Shown: one piece after another, positions 1-8,985 of the stretch
Layout: each line of letters begins with the position of its first letter
Position numbering within the stretch: position 1 is the stretch's first letter
Assembly (NCBI GenBank): GCA_018660265.1
Contig: JABJKS010000069.1
Coordinates: forward strand, 1-45,937
Direction: 5' to 3'
DNA: 45,937 nt
Source: Rhodospirillaceae bacterium
GTDB taxonomy: Bacteria; Pseudomonadota; Alphaproteobacteria; GCA-2731375
Notes under the pieces: model-generated
What the model was told of the DNA's origin: nothing
The model's database searches: none
Seen by the model: only the letters and a program-made list of their open reading frames with translations
Made by a program: the position numbers and the translations under genes

Positions 1-62
1 ATCCGTGCTTCAAGATCAATGTAGCTGAATAGATTGCCGTTGTGCCGATCTTCTCCACGCAT
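1..62 (-). CDS. IS5-like transposase, N-terminal fragment (runs off window)
   Basis: The minus strand from 62 to the window edge reads MRGEDRHNGNLFSYIDLEAR, which matches the conserved start of IS5-type transposases (MRGxD...LFSYxxLExR). A GGAG sits 7 bases before the ATG, at about 70-73. Only 20 residues are visible, so the DDE catalytic core is outside the window and I cannot say whether the element is intact. The reading is short, but the start, ribosome binding site and motif agree. Confidence 0.72.
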   Translation of the reverse strand, partial: MRGEDRHNGNLFSYIDLEAR

Positions 63-140
63 CGTAAATCTCCAAGCGATTCAATAATGTATTGAATCAT
101 AAAATGAGCGATGATGGCGGAGTTTTTCAGCAGACTGTTA
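1..140 (-). mobile_element. End of an IS5-like insertion sequence
   Basis: This stretch holds the transposase start (1-62), an AT-rich leader (63-118) and a probable terminal inverted repeat around 120-139 (contains TTTTTCAGCAGACTG). Just after it, from about 141, the sequence becomes recognisable dehydrogenase coding sequence. The outer boundary is placed by this switch, not by a seen target duplication, because the other end lies outside the window. Confidence 0.6.
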
Positions 141-971
141 GCGGTCTTTGATATCAACCCAGAAGCCACGAAAGGCCTGGCCGAGAAACAGGCCAGAGTG
201 CTTGGGTCCCCCGCGGAAGTGGCCGCGGAGGCCGAAGTCGTATTCGCCTGTATGCCAACGATCGATAGTTTTCATGCGATTGTATCGGGACCGGACGGTG
301 TTTTGCAGGGTGCCACCCAAAACAATCGGATGAAGACCTTCGTCAATCTGGGCACCATGGGCACGGAGGCGGTGGGGCAGATTGAGGCAATCATGAATGC
401 CAAGGGCATCGGCATGCTGGATTCGCCCATAACCGGCGGTGTACAGCGGGCCTGGGACGGGGACATCACCGTTGTGTCGTCCGGGCCCGGGGAGGTCTTT
501 GATCAGGTGGAGCCGTTTTTGCAGTCCTTTGCCAGGGATATCCACTATGTGGGCGATCAGATCGGCCAGGCGCAACTGGTTAAGATCTGCAACAACATCA
601 TGTCGTTCACCAATATGGTGATTGCATCCGAGGCCATGGTGATGGCGGCCAAGGGCGGCGTTGATCCGGAAAAGGCTTTGGGCGTGTTCAATTCAGGCTC
701 GGGCCAGAACAGCGCCACATTGACGAAGATCCCAAATTTCATCCTGAACCGGAAATTCAACATGGAAGCGCCCATGCACATCATCGAAAAAGACGCGATG
801 TTGTGGCGCATGGAATCTGAACGTCTGGAAACCCCGCAAAACGTAGCCTCCGCCACGTATCAGACCATGCGACAGGCCCTGGCCATGGGCCTGGGTGGCG
901 GTGATTACAGCGAGATTATCCGGGTCGTTGAACGGGCCGCCGATTTCGAGTTGCCGAAGACCAGAGATTAG
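111..971 (+). pseudogene. 3-hydroxyisobutyrate dehydrogenase family, 5' end lost to IS insertion
   Basis: From about residue 12 (VFDINPEATKGLAE) the reading is a normal NAD(P)-dependent beta-hydroxyacid dehydrogenase of the HIBADH family. It keeps the substrate-binding SPITGG motif near residue 105 and the catalytic-lysine motif QLVKICNN near residues 154-161. The first roughly 30 residues of the family, including the Rossmann GxGxxG that binds NAD, are missing. They are replaced by about 10 codons read from the end of the IS element, so the apparent ATG at 111 lies in IS sequence. A protein without the dinucleotide loop should not work as a dehydrogenase, hence pseudogene. Its stop overlaps by 4 bases the end of the convergent MscS gene. 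Confidence 0.8.
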
Positions 972-1810
972 ACCTCGTGGTCGGCGGTCAGGGCATGGGC
1001 CGCCATTGCCGTGCCATTGGCTGGTAACAGGCCGATCCTGGCGGCTTTCAAACCGTGCAGGAAGGCATCGTTGACCCGATACCGGGTTTGGAAATACTGC
1101 CGCCCCGGCACCCAAAAGCGCAGGCCGATGATCACGCCGCCGTAGGTGAAATCGTGAATGCCAACCTGGGGTCTGGGCTCCTGGCCGACATCGTCTGCGT
1201 CTTGCAGCACCTGACGCAGCACCGACACTGCTCGTTCGGCGTCTTCACCGAAGCCGATGGCGATCCTGGTTTCGACCACACGTTGGGTGTGTGAATTGAC
1301 GATAACTTCACCGACGATTTCCTTGTTCGGGACGGTTATCTGCTCTCCATCCTCCCCGACCAGGACCGTGGCGGCAAGGGTGATCTCCTCCACGGTGCCG
1401 GAGACGTTTTTAACCGTGATGGTGTCGCCTACGGCAAAGGGCCGGCTTAGGATAATCGACAGTCCTGCGCCATAATTGGACAATGGGCCCTGCATGGCCA
1501 AGGTGGCCCCAAAGGCGGATGCACCGGCCAGCGCGATCAGGGGTGCGGTGGAGATGCCGAAATTGCCCAGGGTAATGATGGCGACAAATACGACCACCAC
1601 CAACTTGACCACATTGCCGATAAAGCGTGCCAGGGTAATGTCGATCTCCCGCGCCTCGGCCACACGCGTGACCCTGCCGCCTATCCAGGTCGCTGCCTTC
1701 AACCCGATAATCAGAAAAACCAGCGCCCCGAGAATTTGAAAGCCGTATTGGACGGCGAATTCCAGCAAGGTGTCGATCAGCTTGCTGACCATTTCCAATT
1801 CCTGTTCCAT
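968..1810 (-). CDS. Small-conductance mechanosensitive channel, MscS family
   Basis: A 280-residue protein, about the length of E. coli MscS, that opens under membrane tension to release solutes after osmotic downshock. Membrane segments lie at about 24-44, 62-82 and 90-121. The third is the Gly/Ala-rich pore helix (GASAFGATLAMQGPLSNYG, about 96-114). It is followed by the SRPFAVGDTI turn that begins the cytoplasmic beta domain, and the C-terminal half fits the alpha/beta cage. The start ATG is at 1810. It converges with the broken dehydrogenase and overlaps it by 4 bases, and appears to be a single-gene unit. Clear family assignment. Confidence 0.93.
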   Translation of the reverse strand: MEQELEMVSKLIDTLLEFAVQYGFQILGALVFLIIGLKAATWIGGRVTRVAEAREIDITLARFIGNVVKLVVVVFVAIITLGNFGISTAPLIALAGASAFGATLAMQGPLSNYGAGLSIILSRPFAVGDTITVKNVSGTVEEITLAATVLVGEDGEQITVPNKEIVGEVIVNSHTQRVVETRIAIGFGEDAERAVSVLRQVLQDADDVGQEPRPQVGIHDFTYGGVIIGLRFWVPGRQYFQTRYRVNDAFLHGLKAARIGLLPANGTAMAAHALTADHEV

Positions 1811-1864
1811 ATTGTGTCCCCGTTGTTGTCGCTCTGTTACTGTGCCCGCTTATGTCTGTGGCAG

Positions 1865-2200
1865 CTATTCGATGATTACCTTTTCCTCGATCACGTAGCT
1901 TTTGATTTTGCCAATGATCAAGGCACCGTCGGCGTAAAGGGCCTGAGCCTCTGCCGTGGCCGACGATTGCTCCATGGCCTCGACACTATCGTACCAAAGC
2001 TCCGCAATGCCATCGATCTGCATATCGTCAGGGGCTGGAATGTCGGCGCGGGTGGTCTCCCCCTGAATGTGGCTCTGCACATAACGGCGGATGCCCGGCA
2101 CGGCGCGGGCCAGGGGGCCGTGGATTTCCAGCCAGTGGCGGACAAATTCGTCATGGCTCAAATCCTCGCTGCGGGTCAGTAGCGAGATGCGTTTGATCAT
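1865..2200 (-). CDS. EthD-domain protein
   Basis: About 111 residues beginning MIKRISLLTR, a typical start for the ferredoxin-like EthD/dimeric alpha-beta barrel family. HDEFVRHWLEIHGPLA is the family's helix signature and IDGIAELWYDS its second strand. Members often sit with catabolic genes and act as small accessory or isomerase-like proteins; the substrate here is unknown. I chose the ATG at 2200 because GGAG lies 6 bases upstream. An ATG at 2215 is also possible and would overlap the TGA of the upstream CoA-transferase gene (ATGA). Either way it is the last gene of the amidase, nitronate monooxygenase and CoA-transferase unit. Confidence 0.82.
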   Translation of the reverse strand: MIKRISLLTRSEDLSHDEFVRHWLEIHGPLARAVPGIRRYVQSHIQGETTRADIPAPDDMQIDGIAELWYDSVEAMEQSSATAEAQALYADGALIIGKIKSYVIEEKVIIE

Positions 2201-2211
2201 GTTGTGCTCCG

Positions 2212-3630
2212 TCATGAGGTTGGCCAGATCGGTGGATGACTGCCAAGCGGCATGGAGGGACGCTCCCAACGGGGGGGTGTTTCAGACATTTGCGCTGTGT
2301 GGCGCACCGCCTGCAATTTGCCAAAGCCCGATGAATATTCCTCCATCAAATCGCCAATATCATCCAGGTCCGGGTCGGCAACATCGAAGCCGCCTTCAAT
2401 CTGACCCAGACTTTGTGCCCAACGCCCGGTACGGGCCAGGGCGACGCGAATGTGCCAGCTGCCGCCCTCCCGCGCCCGTCGCGCCAAAGCTGCCATGGCA
2501 GCCGCCGCCATGAAAAAGCCCGATGCATGGTCCAGCGCCTGACAGGGCAAGGGCTTGGGCCCTTCCTCATTCGCCGCCGCCGCCTCTGCATGATTGATGC
2601 CGCTGGCGGTTTGTACCAGGCTGTCGTAGCCCCGGCGCATGGCCCACGGCCCCTCGTGGCCATAGGCAGATAACGAAACATAAACGATGCCGGGTCGAAT
2701 GGCCGCGACCTCGTCGGGGGAAAAGCCCCATTTCGCCAAACCGCCGGGACGATAGCCCTGGACGAAAACATCCGCCTCACTGATCAGCTTGCGCAGGCCA
2801 TCCCGGCCCTCGTCCGTATCCAAATCCAAATATGTCGACAGCTTGCCCCGCCCGGCGTCCGTGACCAGGGCCGCCACGAAGGGTAGGTGGGATGCGGTCA
2901 CGCGCATGACATCGGCACCGTGCGCCGCCAATGTGCGGCCACAAACCGGCCCCGCAATGATCCGGGTTAAATCCAAAACCTTCACGCCGGATAAAGGGCG
3001 CGCGCCAGCGGTCAAGGCTCGGGCCGGGGCATCGCCGATCCGCTCCACCCCGATCAGGGGTTGTTGATCCAAGGCCTTGGCCTGGGGGTGCAGGTTCCAT
3101 TCTTCCGGGCTTCGCATCATGGAGCCGACGATGCCATTGGCATTAACAGCATCTTCAAAGTCCAGACCCGTCCATTGTTGCAAAGCGGCGGCGACCGCGT
3201 CCCGATCATGGGGCACGCCCAACAGCGCCATTATACCGTCCCGATGGTGCGGGAAATTGGTATGCAGGCGGACCCAGCGACCATCGCCGGTCTGATAGGT
3301 GCCGGCAATTTTGTCCCATAATTCGGGCGGTGGGCCGTCGTTGATGCGCAAATAACGGTCACTGCGAAACTCCGTCGCCGCGTGCCGCATGTCCACGGAT
3401 ATCCGCTGGCGTTTGCCCCCGCGTTTCTCCCCACGTTTCTCCCGGCGTTGATGCCAGACCTCCCCAGCTGCCAGGGCGGAAAGGGCAATCGCGGTTTGCG
3501 CGATGGTACCGATCCTGAAGGATGACGGCAGGACTGGATCCTGGCCGGTTAAGGTTAGGTCGTCCAGGCCATCCAGGGGCAAGCTGATCTGGTCACAGAT
3601 ATCGCTTAGGATCTCGCGGCTGTCCTGCAT
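2212..3630 (-). CDS. Family III (CaiB/BaiF-type) CoA-transferase, long form
   Basis: A 472-residue protein of the CaiB/BaiF family, which moves CoA between carboxylic acids. The hallmark VKVLDLTRIIAGP is normally near the N-terminus but here lies at about 216-228. It is followed by AAHGADVMRV and GYRPGGLAKWGFSPDEVAAI, and by VSLSAYGHEGPWAMRRGYD. The first 210 residues resemble what is usually the C-terminal half (for example YQTGDGRWVRLHTN near 112-125), suggesting a permuted or partly duplicated fold. The ATG at 3630 shares a base with the TGA of the upstream nitronate monooxygenase (TGATG), so the two are co-translated. It is a paralogue of the gene at 7313. Substrate unknown. Confidence 0.88.
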   Translation of the reverse strand: MQDSREILSDICDQISLPLDGLDDLTLTGQDPVLPSSFRIGTIAQTAIALSALAAGEVWHQRREKRGEKRGGKRQRISVDMRHAATEFRSDRYLRINDGPPPELWDKIAGTYQTGDGRWVRLHTNFPHHRDGIMALLGVPHDRDAVAAALQQWTGLDFEDAVNANGIVGSMMRSPEEWNLHPQAKALDQQPLIGVERIGDAPARALTAGARPLSGVKVLDLTRIIAGPVCGRTLAAHGADVMRVTASHLPFVAALVTDAGRGKLSTYLDLDTDEGRDGLRKLISEADVFVQGYRPGGLAKWGFSPDEVAAIRPGIVYVSLSAYGHEGPWAMRRGYDSLVQTASGINHAEAAAANEEGPKPLPCQALDHASGFFMAAAAMAALARRAREGGSWHIRVALARTGRWAQSLGQIEGGFDVADPDLDDIGDLMEEYSSGFGKLQAVRHTAQMSETPPRWERPSMPLGSHPPIWPTS

Positions 3631-4688
3631 CAATCAAACGCCTTCAGTCGTTGGCCGGCTTCCACAGCCAGGCTTTCCATCAGGTTCTGTGCGGTCCTCG
3701 CACGGGTCAAGGCTACAGCCTGGCCGGCCAGCAAAACAGAGGCGTGAGGATCGCCTGTTGCCGTTAGCGGATTACTCAAACCCAGCTGTGCCGGAAAAGG
3801 TAAAGGTGCAGCACCTGGTGCCGATAATTCATCCACCAACCGGTTTTTTAGAAACCGGGCCGGGCGTCCGCTGACCGCATCGGTTACGATCGTGTTGGCG
3901 TCTGTAAATTCGTCGAAGCTGTCCCGGTAGACATCGGGAATAGCGGATTCTTCACAACGCAAAAACGCCGTGCCCATTTGGACCGCGCTGGCACCCAACA
4001 TGAAGGCGGCGGCGATGCTGCGACCGTCTCCAACGCCACCTGCTGCAATGACCGGCACGCTGACCGCATCGACCACCTGGGGCAATAATGCAAACAGTCC
4101 CGGCTGCATGGAAATATCGACTTCCGTGAATGTTCCACGATGGCCGCCGGCCTCTATCCCCTGGGCAATGATTGCGTCCACGCCCATGCCCTCTAAGGTT
4201 CGCGCTTCAGCCACCGTGGTGGCGGTGCAGATGATGAAAATGCCCGCTTCTTTGAGGCTTGCCATGACCTCCTGATCCGGCAGGCCGAAATGGAAACTGA
4301 CGACTTCGGGCTTGGTATCCCGCAGGACAGCCAGATGATCGGGAGAGACTTCACCGGCGGATGGCTCCGGTGTGGGAATGGGCCCCAAGCCTTTGTCGTC
4401 ATAAATTTTCTGCACCCGGGCCCGCATATCCATGCCGACACCGGTCAAATCCCCCTGGTTGCTCCACAGTGGATAATTGATATTTAAGCTGCCGCCGCTT
4501 TGTTGGCGAAAACCAGCGATGCGTCGTTCCGCATCCTCCGCCGAAAAGCCCCACAAACCCAGGCCGCCCAGTCCCCCTGCGTTGGAAACGGCTGCTGCCA
4601 GGGTTGGTGTGACAAGGCCGCCCATGGGGGCCTGAAAAATCGGCCATTCCAGGTTCAACCGTTCCGTTAGTGCATTCTTCGACCACAT
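3630..4688 (-). CDS. Nitronate monooxygenase / 2-nitropropane dioxygenase family
   Basis: A 352-residue FMN-dependent TIM-barrel enzyme. N-terminal FQAPMGGLVTPTLAAAVSNA (about 18-37) and the next GGLGGLG match the FMN-binding start of the family. GIEAGGHRGT and PVIAAGGVGDGRSIAAA, then GASAVQMGTAFL, are the phosphate-binding region. The family oxidises alkyl nitronates, but many members act as oxidoreductases of unknown substrate. The gene lies 45 bp after the amidase and overlaps the CoA-transferase start, so it is probably part of one degradative operon. Confidence 0.9.
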   Translation of the reverse strand: MWSKNALTERLNLEWPIFQAPMGGLVTPTLAAAVSNAGGLGGLGLWGFSAEDAERRIAGFRQQSGGSLNINYPLWSNQGDLTGVGMDMRARVQKIYDDKGLGPIPTPEPSAGEVSPDHLAVLRDTKPEVVSFHFGLPDQEVMASLKEAGIFIICTATTVAEARTLEGMGVDAIIAQGIEAGGHRGTFTEVDISMQPGLFALLPQVVDAVSVPVIAAGGVGDGRSIAAAFMLGASAVQMGTAFLRCEESAIPDVYRDSFDEFTDANTIVTDAVSGRPARFLKNRLVDELSAPGAAPLPFPAQLGLSNPLTATGDPHASVLLAGQAVALTRARTAQNLMESLAVEAGQRLKAFD

Positions 4689-4733
4689 ATCGTTCGACCC
4701 CGTATAAACGCCCCACCACTGTAACCTGATTTA

Positions 4734-6182
4734 TCAAAGGCCCGCTACGGGTGGGACCTCACCTGCGCGGGGATCAATTGGCAGCAATTTGTCCAGGCTG
4801 CTTTGCGCCTCGTACAAAGCACCTGCCGCCAACAAGGCCGCCTCACCACGTGGCGGGGCAACCAATTGCAAGCCGATGGGGCGGCCATATTGATCGAAGC
4901 CGCAGGGCACAGACAACGCGGGTGAAGCTGACAAGGTCACCGCCGCCGTCAGATTGGAGGCAGCCATGTAATGTTCCAGTTTTACCCCATCTATGGCTTC
5001 GGGATGGCGCAGGTTAACATCAAAGGCGGGGGTATTGGCCCCCGGTGTGACGATCAGGTCGAAGTCTTGGAATAACGCCATGAACTGGCGATACAGTTTC
5101 GCCCGCGCCCGTTCTGCCCCTGCAAGCTGGGAGGTTGATTGCTTCAAGCCGATCTCGGTATTCCAGATGATATCCGCCTTGATCAGATCAGGATGGCTTT
5201 GCAATTGCAATTCCCGGTCAATGACGAATTGCTGTGAACGCAATGCCAAAAACGTCTCCTCCAGGCCCTCAATCTCGATGTTGATCTCCTCAACCTCCGC
5301 CCCCATGGCCCGAAATGGCTCCATTGATGCCCGGCAGATATCCCGCGTTTCCTGATCTATGGGGGAGCCGCCGATGGTCGCCGCAAAGGCAACTCGACGC
5401 GGCGGTACGGCCTCAGCCACGGCCTGTGAAAATGTCCTGGCGGGGGCATCGAAGGTCATGGGATCTTCCGGGCAGAACCCTGCCATGGTATCGAGAAACA
5501 ACGCCAGATCAGGCGCGTTCCGCGCCATGGGCCCATGTACGGACAGGGGCGAAAATAAAGTCTCTTGTGTCCCTCTGGTCACCCGTCCAGGCGATGGGCG
5601 CAGACCCACGACTGAGCAATAGGTGGCCGGGCGTCGAAGACTGCCGCCATGGTCGCTGCCCTGGGCCAGCCAGATTTCGCCTGCCGCCAAAGCTGCCGCC
5701 CCGCCGCCTGTGGAGCCGGCAGGCGTTAGGGAGGTATTCCAGGGATTGCGGGTCATGCCGAATATTTCGTTGTAGGTGGAACCGCCGGCGGCAAACTCCG
5801 GTGTATTGGATTTCGCCACCACGATGCCGCCCAAACTCTCGATGCGCCGAACCAGGGGGTGCGAGATGCCGGGCACATGGTCGGCGAATATGCGGGAGCC
5901 ATAGGTGGTTCGCACACCGGCCACATCGGTCATATCCTTGATTGCCACCGGCAGGCCGCCCAGCCAGCCAGGTTGCTTTGCTGCCGCATCATCAGTGTCG
6001 GACATAATCCGCCTTGCATGGTCGCGGGCACGATCCAGACATAAGGTCGGCAAGGCGTTGAGCTGAGGCTCAACCTCCCCTGTACGCGCCTCAACCGCGT
6101 CAAGCAGCTCCAGCGGGGAGATCTCACCCCGGCGCAAATTTTCCACGGCTTCACGGGCCGTCAATTGAATGAGCTTTTCCAC
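4734..6182 (-). CDS. Amidase, amidase-signature family
   Basis: A 482-residue amide hydrolase with the complete Ser-cisSer-Lys triad: Lys82 in LPVAIKDMTD, cis-Ser157 in PAGSTGGGAA, and nucleophile Ser181 in QGSDHGGSLRRPA. No signal peptide, so cytoplasmic. The start is a GTG at 6182 with GGAGG about 10 bases upstream. It is the first gene of the minus-strand unit and is transcribed divergently from the LLM oxidoreductase across a spacer of about 90 bp. The cluster (amide hydrolysis, flavin oxidation, CoA activation) looks like a pathway for an amide-containing organic compound, but the substrate cannot be read from the sequence. Confidence 0.92.
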   Translation of the reverse strand: MEKLIQLTAREAVENLRRGEISPLELLDAVEARTGEVEPQLNALPTLCLDRARDHARRIMSDTDDAAAKQPGWLGGLPVAIKDMTDVAGVRTTYGSRIFADHVPGISHPLVRRIESLGGIVVAKSNTPEFAAGGSTYNEIFGMTRNPWNTSLTPAGSTGGGAAALAAGEIWLAQGSDHGGSLRRPATYCSVVGLRPSPGRVTRGTQETLFSPLSVHGPMARNAPDLALFLDTMAGFCPEDPMTFDAPARTFSQAVAEAVPPRRVAFAATIGGSPIDQETRDICRASMEPFRAMGAEVEEINIEIEGLEETFLALRSQQFVIDRELQLQSHPDLIKADIIWNTEIGLKQSTSQLAGAERARAKLYRQFMALFQDFDLIVTPGANTPAFDVNLRHPEAIDGVKLEHYMAASNLTAAVTLSASPALSVPCGFDQYGRPIGLQLVAPPRGEAALLAAGALYEAQSSLDKLLPIDPRAGEVPPVAGL

Positions 6183-6272
6183 GACAATATTTCCTCCATA
6201 CGGTTTCGCGTCATCATAGTGTTTTGTGCTATGTCAGGAACAGAGTATCTGTGAAAAATGGGAGTGCGAGGT
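6183..6272. promoter_or_regulatory. Divergent promoter region, amidase unit / LLM unit
   Basis: This 90-bp spacer must hold the start signals for two divergent operons. It contains the amidase ribosome site (GGAGG on the minus strand near 6194) and GGGAG at 6260-6264 for the LLM gene. I saw only a weak inverted repeat (CATAG...CTATG) near 6215-6235 and no clear -35/-10 pair. Confidence 0.4.
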
Positions 6273-7307
6273 ATGGAATTCGATCTGATGGCGCGGGGCT
6301 CGACATGGGCCGAAAGCGCCGATCTGGCGAAACGTCTTGAAGGTGCGGGATTTTCCGGCATGCTGGTGACGGAGGCCAGCCAGGTACCCTGGATGATGAT
6401 CGCGGCGGCCTCCATGGCGGCCCCCACATTGGACTTCTCCACCGGGATTGCCGTGGCGTTCCCCCGCAGCCCCATGATGTCGGCCCAGATCGCCTGGGAG
6501 TTGGCCCGCAATACCCAAGGCCGCTTTCGCCTTGGTCTCGGCAGCCAGGTAAAAGCCCACATTACCCGGCGCTATGCCTCCCTATTCGACCGGCCCGCAC
6601 CCCAGATGAAAGATTACCTGTTGGCCTTCAAGGCCTGCCTGCGCGCCTTCCGCCGGGAAGAGGCCCTGCATCATGACGGCCCCTACTATCCCCTCAGCCT
6701 GCTGCCGGAACAATGGTCGCCGGCCCGGCATGACTATGAAGATGTGAAGGTCGATATATCCGCCGTTGGCCCCTACATGGTTAAAGTGGCAGGTGCGATC
6801 GCTGATGGTATCCACGTCCACCCCATGCATTCCATGCCCTATATCGAAAACCGCCTGCTGCCGGGCCTTGTGGAGGGCGCGGCGCAAACCGGGCGGGATG
6901 CCGCCGCAATTGATTTGATCGTGCCGGTTTTTGCCATTCCAGGCGACAGCCCGGAAGAACGCGCGGCGGGTGTCTTGCGGTGTAAGACACAGATTGGTTT
7001 TTATGGTGCGACGCCGAACTATTCCTTCCAGTTCGATGATCTGGGTTATGTCGGCATGCGCGAAAAATTGCGGGTGCATCTGAAAAGCGGCGATACGGAT
7101 GCGCTCGTTGCCCTGATCGATGACGAGATGATGGATCATTTCGGCATTGTCGCCCGTTGGGACGATCTGGCCGACCAGCTGATCGCCCGCTATTTGGGTA
7201 AGGCTAGCAGGGTCGTGATGTACTTGGCGGAAGAATCCATCCGGCAAAATCCCGATAACCTTGGCAAATGGAGCGAGATTGCCCGTGCCGTCCGGGCAGC
7301 GGCCTAA
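6273..7307 (+). CDS. LLM-class (luciferase-like) flavin oxidoreductase, MSMEG_2256-like
   Basis: About 344 residues. MEFDLMARGSTWAESADLAKR and VTEASQVPWMMIAAASMAAP belong to the luciferase-like TIM-barrel oxidoreductases, and the layout resembles the F420-type subfamily first described in mycobacteria (TIGR03617). The family uses reduced FMN or F420; which one is used here is unknown. The start at 6273 is preferred over an ATG at 6258 because GGGAG lies 8 bases before it. Five bases separate its stop from the next gene's start, so it is cotranscribed with the second long CoA-transferase. Confidence 0.87.
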   Translation: MEFDLMARGSTWAESADLAKRLEGAGFSGMLVTEASQVPWMMIAAASMAAPTLDFSTGIAVAFPRSPMMSAQIAWELARNTQGRFRLGLGSQVKAHITRRYASLFDRPAPQMKDYLLAFKACLRAFRREEALHHDGPYYPLSLLPEQWSPARHDYEDVKVDISAVGPYMVKVAGAIADGIHVHPMHSMPYIENRLLPGLVEGAAQTGRDAAAIDLIVPVFAIPGDSPEERAAGVLRCKTQIGFYGATPNYSFQFDDLGYVGMREKLRVHLKSGDTDALVALIDDEMMDHFGIVARWDDLADQLIARYLGKASRVVMYLAEESIRQNPDNLGKWSEIARAVRAAA

Positions 7308-7312
7308 ACACC

Positions 7313-8779
7313 ATGCGCACCGATGTGAACACGGCGATGAACACACCGACAAACAGTGCCTTTCGGGAGCTAATGGACGTCCGCGCCCGGCCCGATAATG
7401 GGGTTGCGGACATTACCGGCGCGGACCCGGTCTTTTCCACGCGCTTCAAAGTCGCGGAAACAGGGGCCGGAGTGCTGGCTGCGATCGGGGTTGCAGTTTC
7501 TGATCTGTGGGAAATGAAGACCGGCCGTCGCCAGGCCACCGGGATTGATGTGCGTCATGCAGGTGCCGCTATCAACAGCTTCGCCTACCTGCAGAACGGT
7601 CACGGCGATGGTACTTATGAAACCGTGCCCGATAGCCCGGCGGCGCAAGTTGGCTATCAAATCTCGCAACCTTTTGCCACCAGGGATGACCGTTGGTTCC
7701 AACCTCATTTCGGCATTGCCCATTTGAAAGACCGGATGCTGGGCGTCTTGAAGTGCGAGGCGACACCGGAATCTATTGCGGCTGCCATTCGAAAGTGGGA
7801 TGCCCAGACGCTGGAGGACGCCATCGCCGAGGCCAATGCCTGCGGCGGCATGGTGCGTGATAATGCGGAATGGCTGGCCCATCCTCATGGCAAGGCCCTC
7901 GCCGCCCAACCGGTTGTGGAGATTGAGAAGATCGGCGATAGCGCGCCGGAACCATTGCCAACGGATGGCCCGCCCCTGGCAGGCCTCCGTGTATTGGATC
8001 TGACCCGCATTCTGGCCGGCCCCGTCGCGGCCCGGACCTTTGCCGAACATGGCGCAGACGTCTTGATGGTTGCCGCAAAGGGCATGCCGCAGATTAAGAA
8101 GTTCGTCATTGATCTCTCCCACGGCAAACGCAGTTGCTATCTGAATTTGAATGAGGCTATGGAAGCGGCACAGTTGCGGCAGCTGGTACGCAGTGGCGAT
8201 GTCTTCTCCCAAGGCTACCGCCCAGGTGTGCTGGCGGCGCGCGGCTTTGGGCCGGCGGAACTGGCAGCCCTGCGTCCGGGCCTGATCTATACCTCCATCA
8301 ACTGCTATGGCCAGCACGGCCCCTTACAGGATAGGGCCGGGTGGGAACAGGTGGCCCAGGCCATGGTCGGTATCAGTTATGAAAACGGGCATCAAAACGG
8401 ACATCAAATCCGGCATGGGAATGGCGGAGACAAACCGGCGTTATTGCCCGTTCCCGCCTGCGATTACATAACCGGTTATCTTGGGGCCTATGGCACCTTG
8501 TTGGCCTTGGCCCGGCGCGCCGTCGAAGGTGGCAGCTATCATGTCAAAGTATCCCTGTGTCAGACCGGCATGTTCCTCTATCGCCAGGGCCGGGTAGATT
8601 ATGGGGCAAACGACATCGGCCTTTCCGAGGCAGAGGCACTGCCTTTGCAGATGACCGCTGAAAGCGTCTATGGCCCGATCCGCCATCTTGCCCCGGTTAT
8701 AAAATTCTCGGAAACCAGGCCGCAATGGTCCAACCCGCCGCCCGCCTTGGGTGGTGATGCGCCGGCTTGGCTGAGTTAA
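7313..8779 (+). CDS. Family III (CaiB/BaiF-type) CoA-transferase, long form
   Basis: A 488-residue paralogue of the protein encoded at 2212-3630. The core motif LRVLDLTRILAGP lies at about 225-237, with the same N-terminal extension of about 215 residues that looks like a relocated C-terminal half (FATRDDRWFQPHFGIAHLKD, about 121-140). SQGYRPGVLAARGFGPAEL and YTSINCYGQHGPLQDRAGWE are further family motifs. The ATG at 7313 is chosen because it follows the LLM stop directly; ATG 7337 is an alternative. It forms the plus-strand arm of the divergent cluster with the LLM gene, and an aldehyde dehydrogenase stub follows 9 bp later. Confidence 0.88.
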   Translation: MRTDVNTAMNTPTNSAFRELMDVRARPDNGVADITGADPVFSTRFKVAETGAGVLAAIGVAVSDLWEMKTGRRQATGIDVRHAGAAINSFAYLQNGHGDGTYETVPDSPAAQVGYQISQPFATRDDRWFQPHFGIAHLKDRMLGVLKCEATPESIAAAIRKWDAQTLEDAIAEANACGGMVRDNAEWLAHPHGKALAAQPVVEIEKIGDSAPEPLPTDGPPLAGLRVLDLTRILAGPVAARTFAEHGADVLMVAAKGMPQIKKFVIDLSHGKRSCYLNLNEAMEAAQLRQLVRSGDVFSQGYRPGVLAARGFGPAELAALRPGLIYTSINCYGQHGPLQDRAGWEQVAQAMVGISYENGHQNGHQIRHGNGGDKPALLPVPACDYITGYLGAYGTLLALARRAVEGGSYHVKVSLCQTGMFLYRQGRVDYGANDIGLSEAEALPLQMTAESVYGPIRHLAPVIKFSETRPQWSNPPPALGGDAPAWLS

Positions 8780-8788
8780 CGGATCGTC

Positions 8789-8875
8789 ATGACTTGGCGG
8801 CAGTTCTATATTGATGGGGCCTGGGTTGCGCCAGAGGTGTCAGGCTATGAGGTTATTCCCACCGGAATGCCATAA
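8789..8875 (+). pseudogene. Aldehyde dehydrogenase, 28-codon N-terminal stub
   Basis: The reading begins MTWRQFYIDGAWVAPEVSGY and continues EVIPTGMP before TAA. This matches the usual start of NAD-dependent aldehyde dehydrogenases (FYIDGxWVxP...dVInPAT). It stops exactly where the conserved VINPAT would be completed, and none of the Rossmann or catalytic Cys domain follows. It is directly downstream of the CoA-transferase in the same operon direction, so an aldehyde dehydrogenase probably once completed this unit. Confidence 0.68.
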
Positions 8876-8985
8876 TGGGAAAGTTTTTACCCGTCACTGA
8901 CTTCCCTTCGTCTGATGTCCGTGCTATCCGCACATAAATCAGAAATCCACAGTAGAATTTGAATTACCGATAGAGGTCGGGAGAC

